The notes under the pieces were generated by a model. It worked only from the letters and a program-made list of their open reading frames with translations. It searched no databases and was not told the DNA's origin. From Arthrobacter pullicola (GTDB taxonomy: Bacteria; Actinomycetota; Actinomycetes; Actinomycetales; Micrococcaceae), in the NCBI RefSeq assembly GCF_014836875.1, contig NZ_JACSQC010000006.1:124001-188000 (forward strand): DNA of 64,000 nucleotides. The letters are read 5' to 3'. The stretch's first letter is position 1; each line of letters starts with the position of its first letter. The position numbers and the translations under genes are program-made. Below, piece after piece: positions 51,491-59,373 of this stretch.

Positions 51491-52300
51491 GTGCCTGAGG
51501 GGGATACTGTCTGGCGGGCAGCGCGGGACTTGAATGCCGCATTGGCCGGGGCGGAGCTCACGCGTACTGATTTCCGTGTTCCGCGCTTCGCGACCACCGA
51601 TCTCAGCGGGCGGATCGTGGAGGAAGTGGTTTCGCGCGGGAAGCACCTGCTGATCCGTGTGGCTCCGGAGGAAGCTGAAGCTGAGGGGTGGACGGTCCAT
51701 TCCCATCTGAAGATGGAAGGGCTTTGGCACGTTTATGCGCGGGGCGAGCGGTGGCGCCGTCCTGCGTTCAAAGCCCGTGCGGTGCTGGAAACTGCCATCC
51801 GGCAGGCGGTTGGCTTCGAGCTCGGGATTCTTCGGGTCTTCCCGCGCAGCGGTGAGGAGGAGGCCGTCGGGTATTTGGGTCCTGACTTGCTGGGACCGGA
51901 TTGGGATGCCGATGAAGCGCTCCGGCGGCTGGGTTCCGTTCCGGAGCGGCCGGTTGGTCTGGCGCTGTTGGACCAGCGGAACCTCGCCGGGCTGGGCAAT
52001 GTCTACCGGTGCGAGCTTTGCTTTCTTATTGGGGTGCATCCATTGACTCCGGTTGCCCAGGTTCCAGATTTGGCTCGGCTGGTCGATCTTTCCAAGCGGC
52101 TTTTGGAAGCGAACAAGGCCCGCTCGAGGCGGATCACTACGGGCATGTCGACCGGGCGGGACCCGTTGTGGGTCTACAACCGGGAGAAGCGCGGATGTCT
52201 GCGCTGCGGCACCGGAGTCGTCCATGAGCTTGTTGGCGACAACGAACTCGAGCTTCGCGACCTGTATTTCTGCCCTCGCTGCCAGCCGCGGGTGGAGTAG
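51491..52300 (+). CDS. nei: Fpg/Nei-family DNA glycosylase/AP lyase (Nei2)
   Basis: Base-excision repair enzyme of 269 aa that removes oxidised bases and cuts at the abasic site. After the initiator Met the chain begins Pro2-Glu3 (PEGDTVWRAAR), the catalytic pair of the family; SRGKHLLIRV carries the beta-hairpin lysine, and a C-terminal CX2C..CX2C zinc finger (CLRCGTG..YFCPRCQP) is present. Because Pro must be residue 2, GTG 51491 is the true start, although the frame stays open upstream through the 75-bp repeats. A ribosome site is hard to see (GGAGGCCCA). Pairing with lhr suggests a joint repair role. Confidence 0.94.
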   Translation: MPEGDTVWRAARDLNAALAGAELTRTDFRVPRFATTDLSGRIVEEVVSRGKHLLIRVAPEEAEAEGWTVHSHLKMEGLWHVYARGERWRRPAFKARAVLETAIRQAVGFELGILRVFPRSGEEEAVGYLGPDLLGPDWDADEALRRLGSVPERPVGLALLDQRNLAGLGNVYRCELCFLIGVHPLTPVAQVPDLARLVDLSKRLLEANKARSRRITTGMSTGRDPLWVYNREKRGCLRCGTGVVHELVGDNELELRDLYFCPRCQPRVE

Positions 52301-52853
52301 CCGGGCGGAGCGGCCGGGTGGAGTAGCCGGGTGGCCGGGCAGAGCGGGATCTAGGTAGAGATGCCGGCCGTGTGTGAGCGGACCGTGTGGGCGTGCGGCG
52401 GAGCCCGGCCTAGCGCGGGCGGGCCGAGCGCGGGCGGGCCGGCGGAACCCGGCCGTGCATGGCGGGCCGAGCGGAGCCAGGCCATGTGAGGCGGGCCGAG
52501 CGTAGCCAGGCCATGTGAGGCGGGCCGAGCGTAGCCAGGCCGTGTGTGCCAGGCCGTGTGTGGCGGGCCGTGTGTGCCAGGCCGTGTGTGGCGGGCCGAG
52601 CGCGGCCGAGCGGAGCCGGACCGAATGCGGAGCTGTGCGGAGGCAGCCCTCCCGCAGCCGGGCGAGCCTCGCCCAGCCGAGCGCGGACGGCACTTGGGCG
52701 GAGCAAGTGGACGACCGGTGTCAAACACCAGAACCCGTTCTGTGGATAACCCATCCAAAACTAAGTAATTTTGACCGTTTTCCCGTAGCGACCATCCCTC
52801 CACAATGGCTAATTTTGCTTTGGCCGTGCCGCCATAGGTGGAAGCCTTGAGGC
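52301..52853. other. Gene-free spacer rich in repeats
   Basis: About 550 bp between nei and the HNH gene. The first part repeats GGAGTAGCCGGGTGG-like words, the middle is the 29/14-bp minisatellite (52460-52588), and the last 120 bp near 52730-52850 are more AT-rich and may hold the promoter of the HNH gene. Long minus-strand frames here are repeat translations and are not called. Confidence 0.7.
52460..52588. repeat. Nested minisatellite, 29-bp then 14-bp units
   Basis: Three 29-bp units (52460-52488, 52489-52517, 52518-52546) built from GGCGGGCCGAGCG plus GCCAGGCCATGTG, followed by three 14-bp units at 52547, 52561 and 52575 (TGCCAGGCCGTGTG and TGGCGGGCCGTGTG alternating). The 14-mers are half-units of the longer repeat. 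Confidence 0.92.
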
Positions 52854-54566
52854 ATGACACCCACCGCTCCTTCTGAAGACCGGCTCTTCGAAGCGATGTC
52901 TGATGCCTGCGGCTCAAATTCCGGCCGCTCCAATCCTTGCGGTTCCGATACGGGTTCCAGGCCGAATTCAGAGGGCCGGTTGTCATGTTTGGATACGTTC
53001 TCAGCATCGTCGACATCGAACGATGCCTCCCCCTTCCACGGTGCAGTCTCCCTCATCTCCCCAGAGACATTGGATCCGGAAGAAGCCGGAACGGTCCTCG
53101 CCCGACTGGCAGCGCTGGCCAGCTGGGCCAAGGCTCAACAGACCAGGGTTGTACACAGGTTGGAGGCTTTGATTGCCGAAGAAGTGGAGGGCTCCCTTCA
53201 GCAGCCAGACGAGGGCCTCGCGATGTCGCTGACAGCAGCTGAGGCTGGCGCTGTACTGAACATTCCGCATATGAGCGCCCTGCAGCTTGTTAGCGACGCC
53301 TCCCAACTCTGCACTGACCGGACTGCAACGCTGGCTGCGCTTTCACACGGACACATTAGTCACCGCCATGCCCGTGCGGTGCTGGACCAGCTCCAGAACA
53401 TTCCCAGAGCTCAGGCTCCTGACTTCGAGGCTGAACTGTTGTCTGCCGCTGAGGGAAGGACTTGCGCGCAGTTCACCCGAACCGCGCGCCGTCTGCGGGA
53501 GCGGCGTTGGCCTGAGACCATCTCTGCCCGTCACCGCACAGCACTGGACAAGCGACGTGTGAGCTTCGACCCCGCCGCGGATGGAATGGGCGAATTCTGT
53601 GCCCGCATCGCGGCGGAAAAGGGGCAGGCGATTTACACTGCTCTGACCCTTGCCGCACAAGGTGAGCGGAAGGCGGGCGACCCACGGACCCTGGACCAGC
53701 TGCGCGCGGACATCTTCACTTCCCTGATGCTCCACTCCAGCGGAACTCCACCAGCCGGTGACAGTTGGGCCCCGGATTCGAAACAGCCAGCGATGCCAGC
53801 GCCTTCGTCGACTGGTTTATCTGAGACCGGAGGCTTCCAACCCGGCGAAGGCTGGCCAGGGGCAGGGAACTCCCCGGCGGACGAAGGCTACCCCGGGACC
53901 GGGAGCTCCCCGGTGGTTGGAAGGTGCCCCGCAGCCGGTGAGTCCTCCACAGACGGATATCTCCCGGGTGCCGCAGGTTTCCCCAACACAATTACCGAAT
54001 GGGATGACACCGCCGGGATCAAGGCGGAAATTATGGTCCTCATCAGCGCAGAAACCCTGTTCGGAGACAACGAACACTGCGCCGAGCTCAACGGCGTTGG
54101 CCCCATCTCCGCCGAGGCCGGGCGTCGGCTGGCAAGGCAGGCGCTGCACTGGACCGGCTTGGTTCAGGACCCATCGACCGGGGAGATTCTGGCGGTAGGT
54201 CGGCGCCGAAAAATTCCGGCCGGACTCAAACGCTGGCTTCAGGCCCGGGACGGAACCTGCCGCTTTCCGGGCTGTGGAGTTAGTCCAGCACGTACCGAGA
54301 TCGACCACACCCACCCCTGGGCCAGCGGCGGCCTCACAGAGCACGGCAATCTCGCCCACCTCTGCCCCAAGCACCATCGATACAAGACTCTTGGGTTCTG
54401 GAGAGCCCGGCAGAAAGAACCTGGATTCCTCGAGTGGATCTCTCCATTGGGGCGGATCTATCAAACGTCTCCCCAGTTGCACTATGGTCCCAACCGGCAA
54501 GCGAGCGGAAGCTGCAGCCCCCAATCCACAGCCACCCCATCAGACTCTGACCCTCCTCCGTTCTAG
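52854..54566 (+). CDS. DUF222 / HNH endonuclease domain protein (13E12-repeat family)
   Basis: Protein of 570 aa with a helical DUF222 region (about residues 70-300: ETLDPEEAGTVLARLAALASWAKAQQTR.., LSHGHISHRHARAVLDQL) and a C-terminal HNH nuclease motif near residue 465 (CRFPGCG..TEIDHTHPWASGG..NLAHLCPKHHRYK). Between them is a Gly/Pro/Ser-rich linker of about 80 residues with loose internal repeats (GYPGTGSSPV). The first 60 residues are also low-complexity. Such genes are numerous in actinobacterial genomes and often mobile; the target is unknown. ATG 52854 has GAGG close upstream. Confidence 0.92.
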   Translation: MTPTAPSEDRLFEAMSDACGSNSGRSNPCGSDTGSRPNSEGRLSCLDTFSASSTSNDASPFHGAVSLISPETLDPEEAGTVLARLAALASWAKAQQTRVVHRLEALIAEEVEGSLQQPDEGLAMSLTAAEAGAVLNIPHMSALQLVSDASQLCTDRTATLAALSHGHISHRHARAVLDQLQNIPRAQAPDFEAELLSAAEGRTCAQFTRTARRLRERRWPETISARHRTALDKRRVSFDPAADGMGEFCARIAAEKGQAIYTALTLAAQGERKAGDPRTLDQLRADIFTSLMLHSSGTPPAGDSWAPDSKQPAMPAPSSTGLSETGGFQPGEGWPGAGNSPADEGYPGTGSSPVVGRCPAAGESSTDGYLPGAAGFPNTITEWDDTAGIKAEIMVLISAETLFGDNEHCAELNGVGPISAEAGRRLARQALHWTGLVQDPSTGEILAVGRRRKIPAGLKRWLQARDGTCRFPGCGVSPARTEIDHTHPWASGGLTEHGNLAHLCPKHHRYKTLGFWRARQKEPGFLEWISPLGRIYQTSPQLHYGPNRQASGSCSPQSTATPSDSDPPPF

Positions 54567-54695
54567 CGACGGCAGATCGGTCCGGCGTAGCTAGCAGCAG
54601 CTACAGCGCCCAAGCAATAGCCATAGCCAGCCAGCCCCCGCCCCCCCCATCACCGTTCCGGAGTGCAGACCGGAGTACAGACCCACCTGCGCCGG

Positions 54696-54710
54696 TACCC
54701 TAGAAGGGTG
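54696..54710 (+). promoter_or_regulatory. -10 box TACCCT and leaderless start (pseudouridine synthase)
   Basis: TACCCT (54696-54701), 6 nt, then GTG ATG at 54708; no clear ribosome site. Confidence 0.45.
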
Positions 54711-55628
54711 ATGCAATCCCCTCTTCCCGTCCGCAACGGAGTCAATGCCACCAGGCTTCGGCTGCCTGAAGAAGGGTCCTGGGAGACTGCCATGGACTAC
54801 GTGCTGGACCGCTTCGGGCACGTGGATCCGGAGGGGATTATCAAGCGGTTCGACCGTGGCGAAGTCGTCGGAATCGGCGGAATACCGCTGTCCCGGACTA
54901 CCCCGCTGAACGAGCACACCTTCATCTGGTACTACCGCGAGCTGCCACCGGAAGTGCGGCTGCCGGTCGAGATCAGCATTCTGCATCAGGATGAAAACCT
55001 GCTCGTCGTCGACAAGCCGCACTTCCTGCCCACCACACCGGGTGGAATGTACGTTGCCGAATCTGCCCTGATCCGCCTGCGCGTCGCCCTCGGCATCCCC
55101 GATCTGATCCCCATGCACCGGCTGGACCGGATGACCGCCGGAGTCCTCCTGTTTTCAACGAATCCGGAGACCCGCGGCAAGTACCAGGTCATGTTCGAGA
55201 AGCGACGCATCGAAAAGGAATATGAGGCGGTCGCACCGGTCCGTGCGGATCTCGATCTCCCGCTGGTTGTCCGCAGCCGAATGGTGAAGTCACGGACCTA
55301 TCTCCTGGCCCAGGAAGTCCCCGGAGAGCCAAACGCGGAGACCCGGGTGGAGCTCATCGAGGAATCTGGCGGGATCGGCCGCTACCGGTTGTTGCCCCAT
55401 ACGGGCAAGACGCATCAGCTGCGCGTTCACATGGCGTCGCTGGGAATCGGCATCCTGAACGACCCCTTCTACCCCGTCCTGCTGGAACAGGCACCTGATG
55501 ACTACAGCCGGCCGATGCAGCTGCTGGCCCGTTCGGTCAGATTCACCGACCCGCTCACCCGCGAGCCCGTGGAATACCGAAGCCAGCTGACCCTCGACGC
55601 CTACCCAACGAACCTTCCGCAGCGCTAA
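54708..55628 (+). CDS. RluA-family RNA pseudouridine synthase
   Basis: Pseudouridine synthase of about 306 aa. The catalytic motif MHRLDRMTAGVLLF (Asp in HRLD) is near residue 137; ILHQDENLLVVDKPHFLPTTPGG precedes it, and LLPHTGKTHQLRVHMASLGIGILNDPFYP follows near residue 240. An N-terminal S4-like region is reduced. It modifies uridines in rRNA or tRNA; the exact site cannot be told. GTG 54708 or ATG 54711 are both possible starts; homology begins close after. Confidence 0.92.
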   Translation: MMQSPLPVRNGVNATRLRLPEEGSWETAMDYVLDRFGHVDPEGIIKRFDRGEVVGIGGIPLSRTTPLNEHTFIWYYRELPPEVRLPVEISILHQDENLLVVDKPHFLPTTPGGMYVAESALIRLRVALGIPDLIPMHRLDRMTAGVLLFSTNPETRGKYQVMFEKRRIEKEYEAVAPVRADLDLPLVVRSRMVKSRTYLLAQEVPGEPNAETRVELIEESGGIGRYRLLPHTGKTHQLRVHMASLGIGILNDPFYPVLLEQAPDDYSRPMQLLARSVRFTDPLTREPVEYRSQLTLDAYPTNLPQR

Positions 55629-55744
55629 CCGCTGCGCTGACGGCTGTCTGAGCAGCACGCGACCTCTTGACCTCGGAGGTAGGCTGAGGGCCACCTGCCC
55701 GGACGGCATGACCGGGCCGTCACAGTCGACCTAAGGAATCCGGC

Positions 55745-57562
55745 ATGCATCGCGACCCTTCAGTGCCCGCACGGCCACCGACGCAAGGGCTGGCACCTGG
55801 CGGGGCCGCGCCAACGCCAGCCAACGCACAGACAGCACCCGCCACCAGCACGACGCCGGCAGCCACCACGGGTACGACGGCGCGAGTTCCCAACGGGGAT
55901 GCACCAACGACGGCTGGCCCGCAGACGGGACAGGCCACCAACGCGCCGGCAACCACCAAGGGTACGACGGCACGAGTTCCCAACGGGGCTGCACCAACGA
56001 CGGCTGGCACACAGACCGGACAGGTCGCCAGCACGACGCTGGCAGGCGCCAAGGACACTCCAGCGGGGGGCCGCCCCTCCTCTGCAGCAGCCGAGTCAGC
56101 CGGGCCAGGGACCTCAGCCGGGTCAGCCGGGTCAATCAAACCGGCCCGGTCGGGCCGTCCAGCCAAACGATCCGGATCAGCTCGGCCGGCCTTCGTTCCT
56201 CCGCTGGCTCCCTCGCCACCTCCAGCTGACCCGCCAACCGTGCAGCACAGGCGGCTGCAGGCTACGCCCGCAACCGGAAACTCCGCCACCGATCTCCCGG
56301 GCGTTGGAGGGCCGGGCATCGGGGGTATTGGAGGACCGGGCGCACTAGGACAAACTGCCGACTTCCCGGGCGCCAGAAGACAAGCTGCCGATCTCCCGGG
56401 CGTTGGAGGACCGGGTGCACTAGGACAAGCTGCCGACTTCCCAGACACCGGAGGACCAGCTGCCCGACACCCAGACACCGGAGAACCAGACACGAAAGGA
56501 CCACGCGCCAGAGGACTAGCTGCCGGCCTCCCGGGGACGAGAGGACCAGACACGGGAAGACCAGGCACAGGAGGCCAGGACGCGGGCGGACCTGACCCCG
56601 GCACAGCCCCGTCCGCTGCCGACGTTCGCAGACCCTCACGCACTCTGTGGACAGATCTACAGGCATGGCTGCCGAACCAGGACAGGGCATCCAGCAGCAG
56701 CAGCAGCTTCGTCGGCACGGTCCGCCGTGTCGCCGTCACAGTCGTGACCGCCGGCTCCGCCGCCTCCGTGTATTTCATGACCCAAGACCCCAACGGCTAT
56801 CCGGCCTTACCCGCCGGTCCAGGATTCCTCGACCAATCCGGGTCGCTCCTGGCTGCAGTTCCCCTCGTGTGGGCCGCATGGCTGCCGGTTTTCACAGGAG
56901 CCCTCGCCTATGCGGTCTACCAGTGGCTGCCCTCGCAGCGTCTGAATCCGCGCCACGGCTGGACAGGCTGGGCGGCGATTACCGCCGTCGTACTGGGAGC
57001 TCTTTGGATCTGGGCCGCAGCAGGAGGAAGTCCTGCTGCCGCCACCTGGATTGCAATGGTTCAGGTTCTGGCAGGCCTAGCCGTGATCCACATGATTAAT
57101 GGCTGGCCGCCGTCAACCCGCACCGAACACCTTGTCACTGATGTGCCCGCCGGGGTTTTTCTTGGCGTTTCCGTCCTTGCGCTGCTCGCCTCGCTGGGTG
57201 GCTGGCTTGTCCAGGACGGAGCCGACGTCGGAGGGTGGGGTCCGGAAGCATGGACCTTTATCGCTCTGGTTTCTGTGGTCGTCGGTGTCACGACCGTCTG
57301 CATGACGGACCGCGGGCACCTGTCCGTCGCCCTTACCGTGGTGTGGGGGCTCAGCTGGATGGGCAGTGCCCGCCTGCTGGAGGACCCGGCCGCAGTGTGG
57401 CCCGCAGTGGGCGCATTTACCGCAGCCTTCCTCATCATCGTTTCAGCGAGCTCACGACGGCATCAGGTGGACCATGCCGGCAGGCTGGCAGACCGCCAGC
57501 AGCTCAAAGCGGAGTCCAGCGTCCCCGCTGCCGGCGAAGCACCCGGAGCTGCTCGCACCTAG
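55745..57562 (+). CDS. Repeat-rich N-terminus fused to a multi-helix membrane domain, unknown function
   Basis: Protein of 605 aa. Residues 1-300 are Ala/Pro/Gly/Thr-rich with repeats: 30-residue units containing TTARVPNG..APTTAG and shorter GVGGPGALGQAADFP units. From residue 325 there are seven or so hydrophobic segments with aromatic residues (VPLVWAAWLPVFTGALAYAVYQWLPSQRLNPRHGW, AAITAVVLGALWIWAAAGG, LGVSVLALLASLGGWLV). The Trp/Pro spacing faintly recalls TspO-type proteins, but I would not name it so. AAGGAATCC precedes ATG 55745. A rival minus-strand frame over 55720-56793 is only a repeat shadow. Its last 59 bp overlap the convergent gene ending at 57504. Confidence 0.78.
   Translation: MHRDPSVPARPPTQGLAPGGAAPTPANAQTAPATSTTPAATTGTTARVPNGDAPTTAGPQTGQATNAPATTKGTTARVPNGAAPTTAGTQTGQVASTTLAGAKDTPAGGRPSSAAAESAGPGTSAGSAGSIKPARSGRPAKRSGSARPAFVPPLAPSPPPADPPTVQHRRLQATPATGNSATDLPGVGGPGIGGIGGPGALGQTADFPGARRQAADLPGVGGPGALGQAADFPDTGGPAARHPDTGEPDTKGPRARGLAAGLPGTRGPDTGRPGTGGQDAGGPDPGTAPSAADVRRPSRTLWTDLQAWLPNQDRASSSSSSFVGTVRRVAVTVVTAGSAASVYFMTQDPNGYPALPAGPGFLDQSGSLLAAVPLVWAAWLPVFTGALAYAVYQWLPSQRLNPRHGWTGWAAITAVVLGALWIWAAAGGSPAAATWIAMVQVLAGLAVIHMINGWPPSTRTEHLVTDVPAGVFLGVSVLALLASLGGWLVQDGADVGGWGPEAWTFIALVSVVVGVTTVCMTDRGHLSVALTVVWGLSWMGSARLLEDPAAVWPAVGAFTAAFLIIVSASSRRHQVDHAGRLADRQQLKAESSVPAAGEAPGAART
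55836..56050 (+). repeat. 90-bp tandem repeat in the membrane protein gene
   Basis: GGGTACGACGG starts the matching stretch at 55870 and again at 55960, a 90-bp period, with a decayed flank on each side. A second family of shorter imperfect units (words such as CTCCCGGGCGTTGGAGG) occupies about 56283-56500. Both are in frame. Confidence 0.85.
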
Positions 57563-57809
57563 CCACCTGCTCGACGGCGTGCCGCATATTCATGGCAGCC
57601 CGCCGTGCCTGCGAGTTCTCGACTCCGTATTCGTTGGCTGGAACCATAAACCGGAGGGTGATCCGTGGAACGCCCGACACTATGTCCAGCTGGTTCGCCT
57701 CCACATGGTGGCTCGCCTCCAAGGCCTCAACGGCGGCGTCCATGACGGCCTCCGGCGGATTGCCGGGCCGCAGCCCAAGGATGTTCAGCTGGATTCGGAA
57801 GGAAGGCAT
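57504..57809 (-). CDS. Small conserved-looking cytoplasmic protein, unknown function
   Basis: Protein of 101 aa with a regular alpha/beta appearance (FRIQLNILGLRPGNPPEAVMDAAVEALEASHHVEANQLDIV..ITLRFMVPANEY). No motif is recognised. On the minus strand TAACGT lies 6 nt before ATG 57809, suggesting a leaderless mRNA. The C-terminal 20 codons overlap the convergent membrane-protein gene, so one of the two stop regions is unusual, but both frames look real. Confidence 0.72.
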   Translation of the reverse strand: MPSFRIQLNILGLRPGNPPEAVMDAAVEALEASHHVEANQLDIVSGVPRITLRFMVPANEYGVENSQARRAAMNMRHAVEQVARCEQLRVLRRQRGRWTPL

Positions 57810-57964
57810 CCTCCAACGTTAGACCGCGACGGCGGCCTCCCGGCCCCGGGTAGCGCCGCTGGAGCGGCTGCGTGGCCGCGCTCCTGCATGACCGCGCGCC
57901 CGCCCGGCCACGCACCCCAGAGTCCGGTCCAGGGCCCAGACCCCAGTCCCGACCGGCGTCCCGC

Positions 57965-58411
57965 CTAGAGTTCCTGGTCCTCCGGATCGAAAGAGGAAAG
58001 CGGATCGCCGCCGCCGTGCGCCGGATCGTCGCTGCCGTCTTCCATCGGATCGACGCTCGGATCCCCGAAGTCGACGTCGCGGGCCGCTTCGCCGATGGTG
58101 GGTTCATCCGGCGGGATCTGCGAATCGCCCTCTTCGTAGCGTTCCTCGCGGGTCTCATCGCGCAGGGTCTGGTCCGACTCCGCGCCGGGCTGGCCGGCGA
58201 GCGGTTCCTCGTTGATCAGCGGGTCGTCCTGCCAGGCGTCTGGATTGTCCTCCGCGGCGCCGGGGTAGGAAAGCGCCTCTTCTGCCATGAGGTCATCCTC
58301 GTCCAGCAGGTCCTCGCCTGAAATGATCGACACCTCGTCAGGTGTCACTACCGCTTCCAGATCATCAGCCAGGGCCGGGTTGTCGCTGTGGTCCGGGTTC
58401 TGTTCAGTCAT
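57965..58411 (-). CDS. Highly acidic hypothetical protein
   Basis: Protein of 148 aa, very rich in Asp, Glu, Pro and Gly with almost no basic residues (SGEDLLDEDDLMAEEALSYPG.., DETREERYEEGDSQIPPDEP), probably disordered and soluble. GAAAGGTGCG precedes ATG 58411, which is preferred to the frame start at 58450. A TAGTAT box about 50 bp upstream could be its -10. Acidic proteins of this kind are frequent in actinobacteria; the function is unknown. Confidence 0.75.
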   Translation of the reverse strand: MTEQNPDHSDNPALADDLEAVVTPDEVSIISGEDLLDEDDLMAEEALSYPGAAEDNPDAWQDDPLINEEPLAGQPGAESDQTLRDETREERYEEGDSQIPPDEPTIGEAARDVDFGDPSVDPMEDGSDDPAHGGGDPLSSFDPEDQEL

Positions 58412-58674
58412 CAGGGTCGCACCTTTCGATCGGGACGCGGGAAGCGTCATCTCTCGATACTAAGCCTACTGAGGACCGAACCGTGAAGTCATACCCTCGC
58501 TCCCGTGCACACCGGCTTTCGCACCCACCTGCCTGGCCCCGCAGCAGCATCACAACAACCGGCAGAGGTGCGCCTCAGCGATCCGTACGGCGGGCCGCAG
58601 CTCTCCGGCAGCTTGGAAAACCCGCGGGCGGCGCGGGAGTATGGTTAGCCTGATTAACGCGCCAGTCAACAGAT

Positions 58675-59358
58675 GTGATCTATGAGGAGGTGGACCCCAC
58701 CAGGTTGGGGTTAGTTTTGAAGCCAGAAGGTTTACGGGAACGAAAGAAGCGCCAAACCGAGACCGCCATCGAGCTGGCGGGCATTGAAATTGCCCTGGAA
58801 TCCGGCCTCGAGTCGGTCACCGTGGCAAAGATCTGTGCCCGGGCCCAGGTGTCGCGCAGCACCTTCTTCAACTACATGCCTTCGCTGGAGGCCGCCATCT
58901 TCGGCCGCCCCTACCCCAGGCTGGTCCCCGGAGAGGTCGGGGCGATGCTCGACGCAGCTGAGGGCCTTCCCCTCTCCTCAGCGCTGCTCGGCGTGGTGAT
59001 GTCCGTTATCGAACGGACATCGGTCAACCCGGAGGTGGCAGGAAAGCGCTACCAGCTGATGCAGGAGCATCCGGAGACGCAGATCCTGGTGCGCGGTCCG
59101 CTGACCCAGGTGTTCGATGATCTTGCGGACGTGGCGGGAGGCTGGCTCGAGGCCCACCCGGAAAGGCAGGCGAGCGCCGGCCCGGCCCGGCGGGAGGCGA
59201 AACTCCTTGTGGGGATCGTCGGCATGGCTCTGGAGGACCTCCTCCTGCGGCTGAGCGCCGACGGCGGCCTCCAGGATGTGGAGCTGTCCCCGGCGGATTG
59301 GTTCGAGGCAATCACCAACATCGCCCACCTTGCGGGTTCACAGGTGCAGGGAAGCTAG
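58675..59358 (+). CDS. TetR-family transcriptional regulator
   Basis: TetR-type regulator of up to 227 aa. The helix-turn-helix appears as ELAGIEIALESGLESVTVAKICARAQVSRSTFFNYMPS (residues about 33-70), followed by an all-helical ligand domain. The start is uncertain: GTG 58675 gives the longest form, while GAGGAGG at 58684-58690 points to a later GTG or TTG near 58705. It is convergent with the acyl-CoA dehydrogenase gene 15 bp away and may control it, as FadR-like TetR proteins do in actinobacteria (inference). The 263 bp upstream (58412-58674) hold no visible gene. Confidence 0.88.
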   Translation: MIYEEVDPTRLGLVLKPEGLRERKKRQTETAIELAGIEIALESGLESVTVAKICARAQVSRSTFFNYMPSLEAAIFGRPYPRLVPGEVGAMLDAAEGLPLSSALLGVVMSVIERTSVNPEVAGKRYQLMQEHPETQILVRGPLTQVFDDLADVAGGWLEAHPERQASAGPARREAKLLVGIVGMALEDLLLRLSADGGLQDVELSPADWFEAITNIAHLAGSQVQGS

Positions 59359-59373
59359 TTTCCGGGACCCGGA

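Noticed and set aside
51076-51498. Plus-strand frame of hexapeptide repeats overlapping the lhr stop
   Set aside because: It is only the translation of the 18-bp and 75-bp arrays in another frame, with no ribosome site and no homology.
52351-53016. Long minus-strand frames over the nei-HNH spacer
   Set aside because: They translate the 29/14-bp minisatellite and run into the opposite strand of the HNH gene.
55720-56793. Minus-strand Pro/Gly/Ala-rich frame opposite the membrane protein
   Set aside because: The frame covers only the repeat part; the plus strand continues into a convincing multi-helix domain and has a ribosome site.
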